64,000 nucleotides of DNA from Orrella dioscoreae. GTDB taxonomy: Bacteria > Pseudomonadota > Gammaproteobacteria > Burkholderiales > Burkholderiaceae_B. The stretch lies in contig NZ_LT907988.1 in NCBI RefSeq assembly GCF_900089455.2, positions 1,736,001 to 1,800,000 of the forward strand, written 5' to 3'. Shown here piece after piece: positions 1-9,208 of this stretch (position 1 is its first letter; each line of letters starts with the position of its first letter). Below the pieces are notes generated by a model. That model did not search any database, had not been told where the DNA came from, and saw nothing but the letters and a program-made list of their open reading frames with translations. Position numbers and translations under genes: made by a program.

Positions 1-858
1 GCCACGCTGGACCAGGGCGACACGGTGCTGGTGCCCAATCCCAGCTATCCCATCCATATCTATGGCGCGGTCATCGCCGGTGCCAACATCCGCTCGGTGC
101 GCATGACGCCGGGCGTCGATTTCTTCGAGGAACTGGAGCGCGCGGTGCGCGAGTCCATCCCGAAGCCGAAGATGATGATCCTGGGCTTCCCCAGCAATCC
201 CACCGCGCAGTGCGTCGAGCTGTCGTTCTTCGAGCGGGTGGTGGCGCTGGCGCGCGAACATGACATCCTGGTGGTGCATGATCTGGCCTATGCGGACATC
301 TGCTTCGACGGCTACCAGGCGCCTTCCATCATGCAGGTGCCCGGCGCGCGCGACATCGCGGTCGAGTTCTTCACGATGAGCAAGAGCTACAACATGGCCG
401 GCTGGCGCATCGGTTTCATGGTGGGCAACCGCGAGCTGGTGAACGCGCTGGCGCGCATCAAGAGCTATCACGACTACGGCACCTTCACGCCCATCCAGGT
501 CGCGGCCATCACCGCACTGGACGGCCCCCAGGACTGCGTGCAGCACGTGGTCGAGATGTACCGCAATCGGCGCGACGTGCTGGCGCGCGGGCTGCACGAG
601 GCCGGCTGGATGGTGGAGGTGCCGCGCGCCTCCATGTACATCTGGGCGCACATTCCCGAGCCCTATCGCCAGATGGGCTCGCTGGAATTTTCCAAGCGCG
701 TGCTTGCCGAAGCCAAGGTGGCGGTGTCGCCGGGCGTGGGCTTCGGCGAATACGGCGACGAGTATGTGCGCTTCGCATTGATTGAAAATGAGCAACGTAT
801 CCGGCAGGCGGTGCGGGGCATCAAGGACATGTTCAGGAAAGACGGGTTGTTGAAATGA
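1..858 (+). CDS. alaC: PLP-dependent aminotransferase, AlaC type (5' end outside window)
   Basis: Fold-type I aminotransferase, probably the glutamate-pyruvate (alanine) transaminase AlaC. The reading frame is open from base 1, so the N-terminus lies before the window. The visible part has the substrate/cofactor segment NPSYP, the SNPTAQ loop, the aspartate/tyrosine segment HDLAYAD and the Schiff-base lysine in TMSKSYNMAGWR (lysine codon 382-384). The stop codon overlaps the hom start as ATGA (855-858), so the two are translationally coupled. alaC-hom-thrC order is common in beta-proteobacteria. The exact amino-acid preference is inferred from family resemblance only. Confidence 0.85.
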   Translation, partial: ATLDQGDTVLVPNPSYPIHIYGAVIAGANIRSVRMTPGVDFFEELERAVRESIPKPKMMILGFPSNPTAQCVELSFFERVVALAREHDILVVHDLAYADICFDGYQAPSIMQVPGARDIAVEFFTMSKSYNMAGWRIGFMVGNRELVNALARIKSYHDYGTFTPIQVAAITALDGPQDCVQHVVEMYRNRRDVLARGLHEAGWMVEVPRASMYIWAHIPEPYRQMGSLEFSKRVLAEAKVAVSPGVGFGEYGDEYVRFALIENEQRIRQAVRGIKDMFRKDGLLK

Positions 859-2162
859 AACCGATCAAGGTAGGTTTGCTGGGTCTGGGCGTCGTCGGTG
901 GCGGCACCTGGAAGGTCTTGGCGCGTAATGCCGAGGAAATCGCCCGCCGCGCGGGCCGCCGCATCGAGGTCACGCGCGTGGCCGTGCGCGACGTGGCCAA
1001 GGCACGCATGCGCGTGGGCAACGAAGTCGAGGTGGCCGCCGATCCGCACGCCATCGTGCGCGACCCGTCCATCGACATCGTGGTGGAACTCATCGGCGGC
1101 GACACGCTGGCGCGCGAGCTGGTGCTGGAAGCCATCGCCAACGGCAAGCACGTGGTCACCGCCAACAAGGCGCTGCTTGCCAAGCACGGCAACGAGATCT
1201 TCGCGGCGGCATCCGCGCAGGGCGTCATGGTGGCCTTCGAGGCGGCCGTGGCCGGCGGCATCCCCATCATCAAGGCGATCCGCGAAGGCCTGACCGCCAA
1301 CCGCATCGAATGGGTGGCCGGCATCATCAACGGCACCACCAACTTCATCCTGTCGGAAATGCGCAGCCGCGGGCTGCCCTTCGCGCAGGTGCTGGCCGAG
1401 GCGCAGCGCCTGGGCTACGCCGAAGCCGACCCCACCTTCGACATCGAAGGCGTGGACGCCGCGCACAAGCTGACGCTGCTGGCCTCGCTGGCCTTCGGCG
1501 TGCCGGTGCAGTTCGAGCGCGCCCATGTGGAAGGCATTTCCAACCTGGCCGCCGAGGACATCGCCCACGCCGCGCGCCTGGGCTATCGCATCAAGCTGCT
1601 GGGCATCACGCGCCGCCGCGCCGACGGCATCGAGTTGCGCGTGCACCCGGCGCTGGTGCCGGCCGAGCGCCTGCTGGCCAATGTCGAGGGCGCCATGAAC
1701 GCCGTGCTGGTGCGCGGCGACGCCGTGGGCCCCACGCTGTACTACGGCCAGGGCGCGGGCGAAGAGCCGACGGCATCCGCCGTGGTCGCCGACCTCGTCG
1801 ACGTGACCCGCCTGCACACCGCCGATCCGGGCAACCGGGTGCCGCACCTGGCCTTCCAGCCCGATGCCATGTCGGACACCCCCATCCTGTCCATCGAGGA
1901 CACCGAGACCAGCTATTACCTGCGCATGCGCGTGGAAGACCGTCCGGGCGTCCTGGCCGATATCGCGCGCATCCTGTCGGATGCCAGCATCTCGATCGGC
2001 TCGATGATCCAGGAGCCCAGCAGCGACGGCAGTGGCGCCGACATCATCTTCCTGACCCACCTCGCGCGCGAGCGCAACGTCAACCTGGCCATCGCCAGCA
2101 TCGAGGCGTCGCCCTTCGTCCGCTCCACGGTCACGCGCCTGCGCTTGGAGAACCTCACGTGA
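855..2162 (+). CDS. hom: Homoserine dehydrogenase
   Basis: NAD(P)-dependent reduction of aspartate semialdehyde to homoserine, the branch point to threonine and methionine. The 435-residue protein is the usual length of the monofunctional enzyme. An N-terminal Rossmann motif GLLGLGVVGGG is followed by the HVVTANKALLAKHG segment with the catalytic lysine, the GIINGTTNFIL motif and DPTFDIEGVDAAHK of the catalytic domain. A C-terminal ACT domain (about residues 350-430, with VEDRPGVLADIARIL) is typically the threonine feedback site. The start ATG overlaps the preceding stop. Its own stop overlaps the GTG start of thrC, giving a tightly coupled threonine unit. Confidence 0.97.
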   Translation: MKPIKVGLLGLGVVGGGTWKVLARNAEEIARRAGRRIEVTRVAVRDVAKARMRVGNEVEVAADPHAIVRDPSIDIVVELIGGDTLARELVLEAIANGKHVVTANKALLAKHGNEIFAAASAQGVMVAFEAAVAGGIPIIKAIREGLTANRIEWVAGIINGTTNFILSEMRSRGLPFAQVLAEAQRLGYAEADPTFDIEGVDAAHKLTLLASLAFGVPVQFERAHVEGISNLAAEDIAHAARLGYRIKLLGITRRRADGIELRVHPALVPAERLLANVEGAMNAVLVRGDAVGPTLYYGQGAGEEPTASAVVADLVDVTRLHTADPGNRVPHLAFQPDAMSDTPILSIEDTETSYYLRMRVEDRPGVLADIARILSDASISIGSMIQEPSSDGSGADIIFLTHLARERNVNLAIASIEASPFVRSTVTRLRLENLT

Positions 2163-3574
2163 AGTACATCTCGACCCGGGGCGGCATGTCGCCCCTGCCG
2201 TTTTCCGACGTCCTGCTCGAAGGCCTGGCCCCTGATGGCGGCCTGGCCGTGCCCGAGCGCCTGCCGCAGATCTCGGCCGACATGCTGGAAGCCTGGCGCG
2301 GCCTGCCGTACGCGGAACTGGCGTTCCGCGTGCTGCTGCTCTTCGTCAAGGACATCCCCGCCGAAGACCTGCGCAAGATGACCTATGCGGCCTACAACAG
2401 CGAGGTCTTCGGCAGCGAGGACATCGTGCCGCTGCGCCCGCTGGATGACGAGCTGTCGCTGCTGGGCCTGTCCGAAGGCCCCACGCTGGCCTTCAAGGAC
2501 ATCGCCATGCAGTTCCTGGGGCAGGTGTTCGAGTACGTGCTGGCGCAACGCGGCGCCCGCCTGAACGTGCTGGGCGCCACCTCGGGTGACACCGGCTCTG
2601 CCGCCGAGTACGCCTTGCGCGGCAAGCGCGGCGTGCAGGTCTTCATGCTGTCGCCGCAAGGCCGCATGAGCAGCTTCCAGCGCGCGCAGATGTATTCGCT
2701 GCAGGACGCCAACATCCACAACATCGCCGTGCGCGGCGTGTTCGATGATTGCCAGGACATCGTCAAGACGCTGGCCGGCGACCTGGCGTTCAAGGCCGCC
2801 TACAACCTGGGCGCGGTCAACTCCATCAACTGGGCGCGCATCGCCGCCCAGGTGGTCTATTACTTCCACGGCTGGCTGCGCGCCACCAAGGCCCCGGGCG
2901 AGCAGGTCTCGTTCGCCGTGCCCTCGGGCAACTTCGGCAACATCCTGGCGGGCCACATCGCCCGCAGCATGGGCCTGCCCGTGCGCCGCCTGGTCCTGGC
3001 CACCAACGAGAACAACGTGCTGGAAGAGTTCTTCCGCACCGGCATCTATCGTCCGCGCGCGGCCGCGCAGACCTACGCCACGTCCAGTCCGTCCATGGAC
3101 ATCTCGCGCGCCTCGAACTTCGAGCGCTTCATCTTCGACCTGGTCAACCGCGACCCGGCGCGTGTGCGCGAGCTGTGGGCGGCGCTGGCCCGTGACGGCC
3201 AGTTCGACCTGTCCGGCGAGCTGCCGAACTTCTCCGCGCGCTACGGTTTCGTGGCGGGCACGAGCTCGCATGCCGACCGCCTGGCCACCATCCGCGCCAC
3301 CTACGAGCGCAGCGGCATCCTGATCGATCCGCACACGGCCGATGGCGTGAAGGTCGCCCGCGCGTTCGTGGAGCCCGGCATTCCCATGCTGGTGCTGGAA
3401 ACCGCGCTGCCGGCGAAGTTCTCTGACACCATCGAGGAAGCGCTGGGCAAGCCCGCGCCCCTGCCGCCCGGCATGGAAGACCTGGCGCAGCGGCCGCAGC
3501 GTGTCGAGACCATGGAATGCGACGCCCAACTGGTGCGCGACTACATCGCCCGCCATGCCGGGGACGCGGCCTGA
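2159..3574 (+). CDS. thrC: Threonine synthase
   Basis: Converts O-phosphohomoserine to threonine with PLP. The start is the GTG at 2159, in the GTGA overlap with the hom stop. The resulting N-terminus VKYISTRGG matches the conserved family start, and the same frame upstream is only a shadow of hom. 471 residues, full length for the long proteobacterial form. The PLP lysine lies in [12 protein letters not shown] (about residue 113), followed by the phosphate-binding [13 protein letters not shown] motif. The [13 protein letters not shown] segment also matches the family. Last gene of the aminotransferase-hom-thrC chain, directly followed by an ABC exporter whose start may lie inside it. Confidence 0.97.
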   Translation: MKYISTRGGMSPLPFSDVLLEGLAPDGGLAVPERLPQISADMLEAWRGLPYAELAFRVLLLFVKDIPAEDLRKMTYAAYNSEVFGSEDIVPLRPLDDELSLLGLSEGPTLAFKDIAMQFLGQVFEYVLAQRGARLNVLGATSGDTGSAAEYALRGKRGVQVFMLSPQGRMSSFQRAQMYSLQDANIHNIAVRGVFDDCQDIVKTLAGDLAFKAAYNLGAVNSINWARIAAQVVYYFHGWLRATKAPGEQVSFAVPSGNFGNILAGHIARSMGLPVRRLVLATNENNVLEEFFRTGIYRPRAAAQTYATSSPSMDISRASNFERFIFDLVNRDPARVRELWAALARDGQFDLSGELPNFSARYGFVAGTSSHADRLATIRATYERSGILIDPHTADGVKVARAFVEPGIPMLVLETALPAKFSDTIEEALGKPAPLPPGMEDLAQRPQRVETMECDAQLVRDYIARHAGDAA

Positions 3575-4533
3575 GCGCCGGCCAGCAGTCTGAAGGCGTT
3601 CGCGGTGTCCTGAACGGGCCTGCGCTGAAAGTGGAAGGGCTGGTCAAGCGCTTTGGCGCGCGCGCCATCATCGATGGCCTGTCCTTCCAGATCCAGCGTG
3701 GCGAATGCTACGGCTTGCTCGGTCCCAACGGGGCCGGCAAGACCACCACCCTGCGCGCGCTGCTGGGGCTCACGCCCCAGCATGGCGGCCGCATCGATGT
3801 GCTGGGCCACGAGGTGCCCGCGCAGGCCAGCCAGGCCCGTGCGCGCATCGGCGTCGTGCCCCAGAACGACAATCTCGATCCTGATTTCACGGTGGCCGAG
3901 AACCTGCTCGTGTTCGGCCGCTATTTCGGCCTGTCCGATGGCGAGGCCCGCGCCCGCATTCCGGCGTTGCTGGATTTCGCGGCGCTCACGGCCAAGGCCG
4001 ATGCGCGCATCACCGAGCTTTCTGGCGGCATGAAGCGCCGCCTGACCCTGGCGCGTGCCATGGTCAACGACCCCGACCTCATCGTCATGGACGAGCCCAC
4101 CACCGGGCTCGACCCCCAGGCGCGCCACCTGATCTGGGAGCGCCTGAAGATGCTGCTGGCGCGCGGCAAGACCATCCTGCTCACCACCCATTTCATGGAC
4201 GAGGCCGAGCGGCTCTGCACCCGGCTGGGCGTGATCGACCACGGCCGCCTGATGGCCGAGGGCACGCCGCGCCGGCTCATCGCCGAGCACGTCGAACCCC
4301 AGGTGGTCGAGGTCTATGGCGACGGCCTGACGGCCTGGCTGGCCGGCCACCGGGCGCAGGTGGACGGCCGCGTCGAGGTCAGCGGCGAGACGGCGTTCTG
4401 CTATGTGCACGACGCCGATCCGCTGGTGCACGCGCTGCAGGGCAGGGACGACCTGCGCTTCCTGCACCGCCCGGCCAACCTGGAAGACCTGTTCCTGCGC
4501 CTGACCGGGCGCGGCATGCGAGACGAAACATGA
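3517..4533 (+). CDS. NodI-like ABC exporter ATP-binding protein
   Basis: ATPase subunit of an ABC-2 type exporter. Walker A is [13 protein letters not shown], the signature motif is LSGGMKRR and Walker B is [12 protein letters not shown]. The stretch after it ([29 protein letters not shown]) is characteristic of the NodI/DRA-ATPase family. The N-terminus is uncertain. The only ATG in frame is at 3517, inside thrC (58-nt overlap), whereas homology begins near [11 protein letters not shown], so a non-ATG start such as GTG 3631 is possible. It overlaps the permease gene by ATGA at 4530-4533. The exported substrate is unknown; rhizobial NodI moves lipochitooligosaccharides, but free-living beta-proteobacteria carry the same family without nod genes. 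Confidence 0.9.
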   Translation: MRRPTGARLHRPPCRGRGLSAGQQSEGVRGVLNGPALKVEGLVKRFGARAIIDGLSFQIQRGECYGLLGPNGAGKTTTLRALLGLTPQHGGRIDVLGHEVPAQASQARARIGVVPQNDNLDPDFTVAENLLVFGRYFGLSDGEARARIPALLDFAALTAKADARITELSGGMKRRLTLARAMVNDPDLIVMDEPTTGLDPQARHLIWERLKMLLARGKTILLTTHFMDEAERLCTRLGVIDHGRLMAEGTPRRLIAEHVEPQVVEVYGDGLTAWLAGHRAQVDGRVEVSGETAFCYVHDADPLVHALQGRDDLRFLHRPANLEDLFLRLTGRGMRDET

Positions 4534-5312
4534 GGCCGGCCTGGATGCCACCCGTGCCCGGGCGCCTGTGCGTCGCGGTCATCCGCCGCCATTTCCTGCT
4601 GTGGCGCAAGACCGCCTGGAGCACGGTGCTGGGCGACGTGCTCGATCCCATGATCGTGCTGCTGGCGCTGGGCTACGGCCTGGGCAGCATGCTGCCCTCC
4701 ATCGACGGCGTGGCCTATATCACCTTCCTGGCGGCGGGTTCCATCTGCATGGGCACGCTGTACGGCGCCACGTTCGAGGCGACCTACAACGCGTTCTCGC
4801 GCCTGCAGGTGCAGCGCACCTGGGAAGCCATGCTGAATACACCGATGTCGCTGGACGACGTGATCTGGGCCGAGGCGCTGTGGGCCACGGCCAAGGCGGT
4901 GAAAAGCGGCATCGCCATCCTGCTGGTGGTGGCCGCCATGGACATCTCGCGGGCCGGCACCATGCTGTGGATCCCGCCGGTGCTGGTGCTGGGCGGGCTG
5001 GTGTTCGCCTCGCTGGCCCTGGTGGTGGCGGTGCAGGCGCGCAGCTACGACTTCTTCACCTATTACTTCACCCTGTTCGTCACGCCGATGGTGTTCCTGT
5101 CCGGCGTGTTCTTCCCCGTGGATCGCCTGCCTGCCGCGCTGGCGGCCCTCATGGCGCTCTTGCCCATGACACCCATCATCGAGCTGGTGCGCCCGCTGGT
5201 CCTGGGCGAGATGCCCCAGCTGTGGTGGCGTCACCTGGGCCAGTTGCTGCTGACCGCGAGCCTGGCCATCTGGCTGGCCTCGGTGCTGGTGCGGCGGCGT
5301 TTGCTGCGCTGA
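4530..5312 (+). CDS. NodJ-like ABC-2 type exporter permease
   Basis: Membrane partner of the preceding ATPase, 260 residues with about six hydrophobic segments. The conserved stretches [36 protein letters not shown] and [16 protein letters not shown] are those of the NodJ/ABC-2 family. Translation is coupled to the ATPase by ATGA. No downstream gene continues the unit; crcB follows after about 90 bases. Substrate unknown, and lipids, polysaccharides or drugs are all possible. Confidence 0.92.
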   Translation: MRPAWMPPVPGRLCVAVIRRHFLLWRKTAWSTVLGDVLDPMIVLLALGYGLGSMLPSIDGVAYITFLAAGSICMGTLYGATFEATYNAFSRLQVQRTWEAMLNTPMSLDDVIWAEALWATAKAVKSGIAILLVVAAMDISRAGTMLWIPPVLVLGGLVFASLALVVAVQARSYDFFTYYFTLFVTPMVFLSGVFFPVDRLPAALAALMALLPMTPIIELVRPLVLGEMPQLWWRHLGQLLLTASLAIWLASVLVRRRLLR

Positions 5313-5405
5313 GGTCCTTGGGGGGCTTGCGCGGGCGTTGCGCCTGCCGCGGGCGTTGCTTCGCCCAGGCGTATGCTGTGGACTTTGCCGCGCCGGAGCG
5401 CCGCC

Positions 5406-5804
5406 ATGGTCCAGTTGTTCAGCCCCTTCCATTTCCTTGTCATCGGCGTGGGCGCCGCCCTGGGTGCCTGGGCGCGCTGGCTGCTGGGTGCCTGGCTGAA
5501 CGCCTCCCCGCAGGGCTGGCCCTGGGGAACCCTGGCGGCGAATCTGGTGGGGGGCTACCTGATCGGCGTGGTGCTGGGCGTGGTGGTGGCGCACCCTGAA
5601 TGGCCCGCCTGGATCCGCCTGGCGGCGGTCACGGGTTTCCTGGGCGGCCTCACCACGTTCTCCACGTTTTCCGCCGAGACGGTCGGGCTGCTGAGCCATG
5701 GCCGCTATCTGCTGGCCCTGGGCTATGCCGGCGCGAGCCTGGCAGGCTCGCTGGTGCTCACCGGCTTGGGGCTGTGGACGGTGCGGGGGCTTGCCGCAGG
5801 CTGA
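5406..5804 (+). CDS. crcB: Fluoride-specific ion channel CrcB/Fluc
   Basis: Small four-helix dual-topology membrane protein that exports fluoride. Family motifs are GAALGAWARWLLG, the conserved asparagine in GTLAANLVGGYLIG, and the phenylalanine/threonine motif TGFLGGLTTFSTFSAE. The ATG at 5406 starts the protein at MVQLFSPFHF. An ATG at 5373 would add eleven unconserved residues and lies in a TATGCT that looks like a -10 element. I saw no fluoride riboswitch in the short leader. The 3' end overlaps the convergent hpnE by 47 bases. Confidence 0.95.
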   Translation: MVQLFSPFHFLVIGVGAALGAWARWLLGAWLNASPQGWPWGTLAANLVGGYLIGVVLGVVVAHPEWPAWIRLAAVTGFLGGLTTFSTFSAETVGLLSHGRYLLALGYAGASLAGSLVLTGLGLWTVRGLAAG

Positions 5805-7107
5805 GCACCTCGCGGGCGGCGGCCTGGCCGCTGCGCACGGCGCCTTCCAGGACGCCCGGATAACCGGTGTCGGTCCAGTCGCCCGCCAGCATGATGCGCC
5901 GCCAGGGGCTGCGCGGATGCGCGCGCCGCAGGCCGGGCACGGCCGAAAACGTGGCGCGCTTCTCGATCACCACCGTGCTGGCGGCGATCTCGGGCAGGGC
6001 AGGCCAGGGCTTGCGGCGGCGCTTCAACTGATCACGCAGTTGCGCGATCACGGCTTGCGTCAGGGCGTCCTTGTCCATGTCCAGCGCGGACTGGGCCGCG
6101 CTCACCACGATGGCGAGTTCGCCGTCGGACTGGCCGGTCAGCGTGCCCCGGTCGATGACCCATTGTCCGAGTTGGCCGTGGGCAGGATCCTCGCTCAGCA
6201 TCAGGATGGGTTGCGGCAGCCGCCACGGGCCCGCCAGCCGCAGGTTCACGGTGGCGATGGGCTGGTATTCATAGCCGCCCAGCGTCTGGCGCAGCAGGGA
6301 ACTGCCCGGGGCAGGCGGCAGGCCGGCGATCAGGCGCTGCGCCGCGCGCGGGGGCACCGCCAGCACCGCGGCATCGAATGCCTCGCCATCCAGCGTGACG
6401 CCGTCGGCGCCATGGCCCAGGTCGCGCACCGTGTGGCCCGGACGCCAGTCGACCAGCGTGATGGCGGCATCCGGCCACAGGGTGGAAAGATCTTCGCGCG
6501 GCAGCAGCATGTCGCTGGCCGCGCGTCCGCCGCGATCCAGGCTGTCACGCAGCACGTGCGCGAACAGGGCGGCGCAGGCGGACTCGACCGGCGTGTTCAA
6601 CGCCGCCAGGCACAGCGGTGCCCAGAGCCGCGCGCGCAGCGCAGCGGGCTGGTGGTGGGCGTCCAGCAGGTCGCGCACGGTATAGCCGGGCGGCACATGC
6701 CAGTCGCGCTTCTTCAGCGCGCGCATCATGCGCACGGCCGCCCAGCGTCCGCCCAGGCCGAGGCCCCGGCCCAGCAGCAGCGCGGCACCCATGTGCAGCG
6801 GGGCGGGCAGGCGCGGCGCACGCACGCGCGTGTGACCATCGACGCTTTCCAGGCGCAGCGGCAGGCGTTGCAGCGCATCGGTGTCGCCGCGCAGGCGGCG
6901 GATCAGCGACAGGGTGTCGGCATAGGCGCCCAGCAGGATGTGCTGGCCATTGTCCAGGTTGCCGGGGAAGTCTTCATGCGTGACGCGGCGCGCCCGGCCG
7001 CCGGGCACGTGCGAGGCCTCGAAGACCGTCACCTGGCAGCCCGCGTCGCGCAGGCTCACGGCCGCGGCCAGGCCGGCCCAGCCGGCCCCCACGATACCGA
7101 CCCTCAT
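5758..7107 (-). CDS. hpnE: Hydroxysqualene dehydroxylase HpnE
   Basis: FAD-dependent amine-oxidase-fold enzyme that reduces hydroxysqualene to squalene, the last step of the HpnC-HpnD-HpnE route. The N-terminus has the dinucleotide-binding motif GIVGAGWAGLAAAVSL, followed by FEASHVPGGRARR and the LDNGQHILLGAY segment typical of HpnE. The C-terminus has the FAD-proximal MLAGDWTDTGYPGVLEGAV motif. 449 residues. The start overlaps the hpnD stop as ATGA (7107-7104). The 3' end overlaps crcB on the other strand, so the last ~15 codons are read in both directions. Confidence 0.95.
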   Translation of the reverse strand: MRVGIVGAGWAGLAAAVSLRDAGCQVTVFEASHVPGGRARRVTHEDFPGNLDNGQHILLGAYADTLSLIRRLRGDTDALQRLPLRLESVDGHTRVRAPRLPAPLHMGAALLLGRGLGLGGRWAAVRMMRALKKRDWHVPPGYTVRDLLDAHHQPAALRARLWAPLCLAALNTPVESACAALFAHVLRDSLDRGGRAASDMLLPREDLSTLWPDAAITLVDWRPGHTVRDLGHGADGVTLDGEAFDAAVLAVPPRAAQRLIAGLPPAPGSSLLRQTLGGYEYQPIATVNLRLAGPWRLPQPILMLSEDPAHGQLGQWVIDRGTLTGQSDGELAIVVSAAQSALDMDKDALTQAVIAQLRDQLKRRRKPWPALPEIAASTVVIEKRATFSAVPGLRRAHPRSPWRRIMLAGDWTDTGYPGVLEGAVRSGQAAAREVLSLRQAPAPSTAPSR

Positions 7108-7967
7108 CGCGCCAGCCGCTTGACGAGTCCGGCGCCGCCGCCCACCCAGGTCTTCCAGGCCAACCAGAGCTTGCGCAAGGGCGTGAGCGAGATGCGCTGC
7201 TCCAGCACCTGGAAGCGCTCGTCCTCGATTTCCTCGAGCAGGGCGTGATAGATGGCGGCCATCATGAGGCCGGGCCGCTGCTTGCGGCGGTCGGACTCGG
7301 GCAGGGCCTGCATGGCCTCGCGGTACAGCCCGCGGGCGCGCTCGGCCTGGAAGCGCATCAGCGCCTCGAAGCGGTCGGAGTGCGTGCCGTTGAGGATCTC
7401 GGCGGCCTTCACGTCGAAGCGCTGCAGGTCCTCGATGGGCAGATAGATGCGGCCACGGCGGGCGTCGTCGCCCACGTCGCGGATGATGTTGGTCATCTGG
7501 AAGGCCAGGCCCAGCTTTTCGGCATAGACCAGCGTGGCGGGGTCGTCATGGCCGAACACGCCGGCCGACAGCTCGCCCACCACGCCAGCGGCGTGCCAGC
7601 AATATTTGCGCAGGCCGGGCCAGTCCAGGTAACGCGTCTGGTCCAGGTCCATCTCCATGCCGTCGATGATGGCCTGCAGGCGTGCCTGGGTGATGTGACA
7701 GGTTTCCAGGTGCGGCGCCAGGGCGCGCGTCACCGGGTGATCGGCGCGGCCGGCGTACATGGCGGCAATCTGTTCGCGCCACCAGGCCAGCTTGATGCGC
7801 GCCACCGAGGCGTCGGACACTTCGTCCACGACGTCGTCGACCTCGCGGCAGAAGGCATACAGCGCGGTAATGGCGCGGCGGCGTTCCGGCGGCAGGAAGA
7901 GGAAGGCGTAATAGAAGCTGGAGCCGCTTTTGGCGGCCTTTTCCTGGCAGTAGTCGTCGGGAGTCAT
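7104..7967 (-). CDS. hpnD: Presqualene diphosphate synthase HpnD
   Basis: Condenses two farnesyl diphosphates to presqualene diphosphate. 287 residues of the trans-isoprenyl diphosphate synthase (squalene/phytoene synthase) fold. The sequence begins TPDDYCQEKAAKSGSSFYYAF, typical of HpnD. The first aspartate-rich motif is in AFCREVDDVVDEV, and the second is in LGLAFQMTNIIRDVGDDARRG. Middle gene of hpnCDE, with 172 bases between hpnC and this start that contain a hairpin-rich repeat. Confidence 0.95.
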   Translation of the reverse strand: MTPDDYCQEKAAKSGSSFYYAFLFLPPERRRAITALYAFCREVDDVVDEVSDASVARIKLAWWREQIAAMYAGRADHPVTRALAPHLETCHITQARLQAIIDGMEMDLDQTRYLDWPGLRKYCWHAAGVVGELSAGVFGHDDPATLVYAEKLGLAFQMTNIIRDVGDDARRGRIYLPIEDLQRFDVKAAEILNGTHSDRFEALMRFQAERARGLYREAMQALPESDRRKQRPGLMMAAIYHALLEEIEDERFQVLEQRISLTPLRKLWLAWKTWVGGGAGLVKRLAR

Positions 7968-8056
7968 GTCAGTGCTGCCGGGCCGTTCGGGTTGAGCTTG
8001 CGGTTGATGTCATGTCGGTTCGCACCGCGCCGGGCGCCATCCGTGGGTTTGCCTCG

Positions 8057-8139
8057 ATCCGGGGCGCAGCGGAGCCGGCTTTGCCGGTCCGCCGGCGCCG
8101 CCCCCTTGAGGGGGAAGCGCGTAGCGCTTCGGGGGTGGG
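8057..8139. repeat. Hairpin-rich intergenic repeat between hpnC and hpnD
   Basis: Three adjoining inverted repeats lie in the gap between hpnC and hpnD. They are a GC-rich stem around 8073-8099, CCCCC-TTGA-GGGGG at 8101-8114 and AAGCGC-GTA-GCGCTT at 8115-8129, followed by a G-rich tail. The element abuts the hpnC stop codon. From memory this type of sequence recurs between genes in Alcaligenaceae genomes, but that is recall, not something shown here. It could form stable RNA hairpins inside the hpnCDE transcript and set the hpnC/hpnD ratio or protect mRNA ends. Confidence 0.6.
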
Positions 8140-8970
8140 CTATACCCTCGCGCGCCACAGCATGATTGCCCAATCCCGGGGGCGCAGGACGGGACGCTGC
8201 AGGAAGATGTCGCCCTGGACGGCATCGATCCGCTCCAGGATGCGCAGGCCGCCCTGGATCACCAGCCTGAGTTCGAGACCGATGCGTCCGGACAGGCGGC
8301 GGGCCAGCGGCGCGCCGAAGTGTAACAGGGTGCGCGCGCGTTGGGTCTGGAAGCGCATGAGCGCAGTCCACGCTGGGGTCACCTGCTGGGTGGCGATGGT
8401 TTTTTCCGTCACCTCGTAGCGCTGCATGTCCTGCTGGGGCAGGTAGACGCGGCCCTTGTTCCAGTCCTGGTGCACGTCCTGCCAGAAATTCACCAGCTGC
8501 AAGCCAGTGCAGATGGCATCGGACTCGCGCAGGTTGCCGGGGTCGGCGGCGCCATACAGGTGCAGCATCAGCCGGCCCACGGGGTTGGCGGAGCGGGTGC
8601 AATAGTCCAGCAGGGTGTCGTAGTCGTTGTAGCGATGGACCGAGACGTCCTGTTCAAAGGCCGAGAGCAGGTCATAGAAGGGCGCGATGGGCAATTGGTG
8701 CCGGGTGATGGTCTCGGCCAGGGGCTCGAAGATGGGCGAGAGTTCGCCCGACGCCACTTCGCGGCTACAGCCCGGACGCGAGCCGATGCGATGCAGCGCG
8801 GCCCGGTATTCGGCGAGGCGGGAAAGGCGGGTGTGCGGATGCGCATTGCCTTCGTCGGCGATGTCATCGGCCGTGCGGGCATAGCGGTAGATGTCCGATA
8901 CCGCCCGCCGCAGGCGCGCAGGCAGCAGCAGCGACGCTACCGGAAAGTTCTCGTAGTGATTGACGCCCAT
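8140..8970 (-). CDS. hpnC: Hydroxysqualene synthase HpnC
   Basis: Converts presqualene diphosphate to hydroxysqualene. 276 residues of the squalene/phytoene synthase fold. It opens with MGVNHYENFPVASLLLP, typical of HpnC. The aspartate motifs are in YRYARTADDIADEG and in LVNFWQDVHQDWNKGRVYLP. First gene of the minus-strand hpnCDE unit. A ribosome binding site AAGGAAC lies about a dozen bases before the ATG. No squalene-hopene cyclase gene is present in this window. Confidence 0.95.
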   Translation of the reverse strand: MGVNHYENFPVASLLLPARLRRAVSDIYRYARTADDIADEGNAHPHTRLSRLAEYRAALHRIGSRPGCSREVASGELSPIFEPLAETITRHQLPIAPFYDLLSAFEQDVSVHRYNDYDTLLDYCTRSANPVGRLMLHLYGAADPGNLRESDAICTGLQLVNFWQDVHQDWNKGRVYLPQQDMQRYEVTEKTIATQQVTPAWTALMRFQTQRARTLLHFGAPLARRLSGRIGLELRLVIQGGLRILERIDAVQGDIFLQRPVLRPRDWAIMLWRARV

Positions 8971-9125
8971 TGATCCCGACGGTTCCTTTACAACCTTGAG
9001 CCTTGAATAATCTTGCCCAATTCTAGTAGGTATGACCTGTCATGTTTGTTCCGAGAGTTTGCGCAAGGCCCAGGACGCGAGCGCGATGGCGGCGGGCGAG
9101 GTTTCCGGTTCGCATGGCCTCGGTG

Positions 9126-9131
9126 TATAAC
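9126..9131 (+). promoter_or_regulatory. Possible -10 element for the SDR gene
   Basis: TATAAC in the 238-base divergent gap between hpnC and the SDR gene, about 78 bases before the GTG start. A matching -35 is poor (TTCCGG, 17 bases upstream). The rest of the gap holds only GC-rich short inverted repeats. Confidence 0.35.
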
Positions 9132-9208
9132 CTGACTCCGGCCCGGTCCCGGCGCGGCGCGCCAGGCGCCGCCGGGGCGACCCGATGATTCTGGAGGATG
9201 GACCTGCC

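Noticed and set aside
1310-2158. Open frame upstream of and in frame with thrC
   Set aside because: It is an arginine/alanine-rich shadow of hom; the family start of thrC is the GTG at 2159.
5313-5405. Fluoride riboswitch before crcB
   Set aside because: The leader is short and lacks the conserved crcB-motif segments; only a possible -10 is visible.
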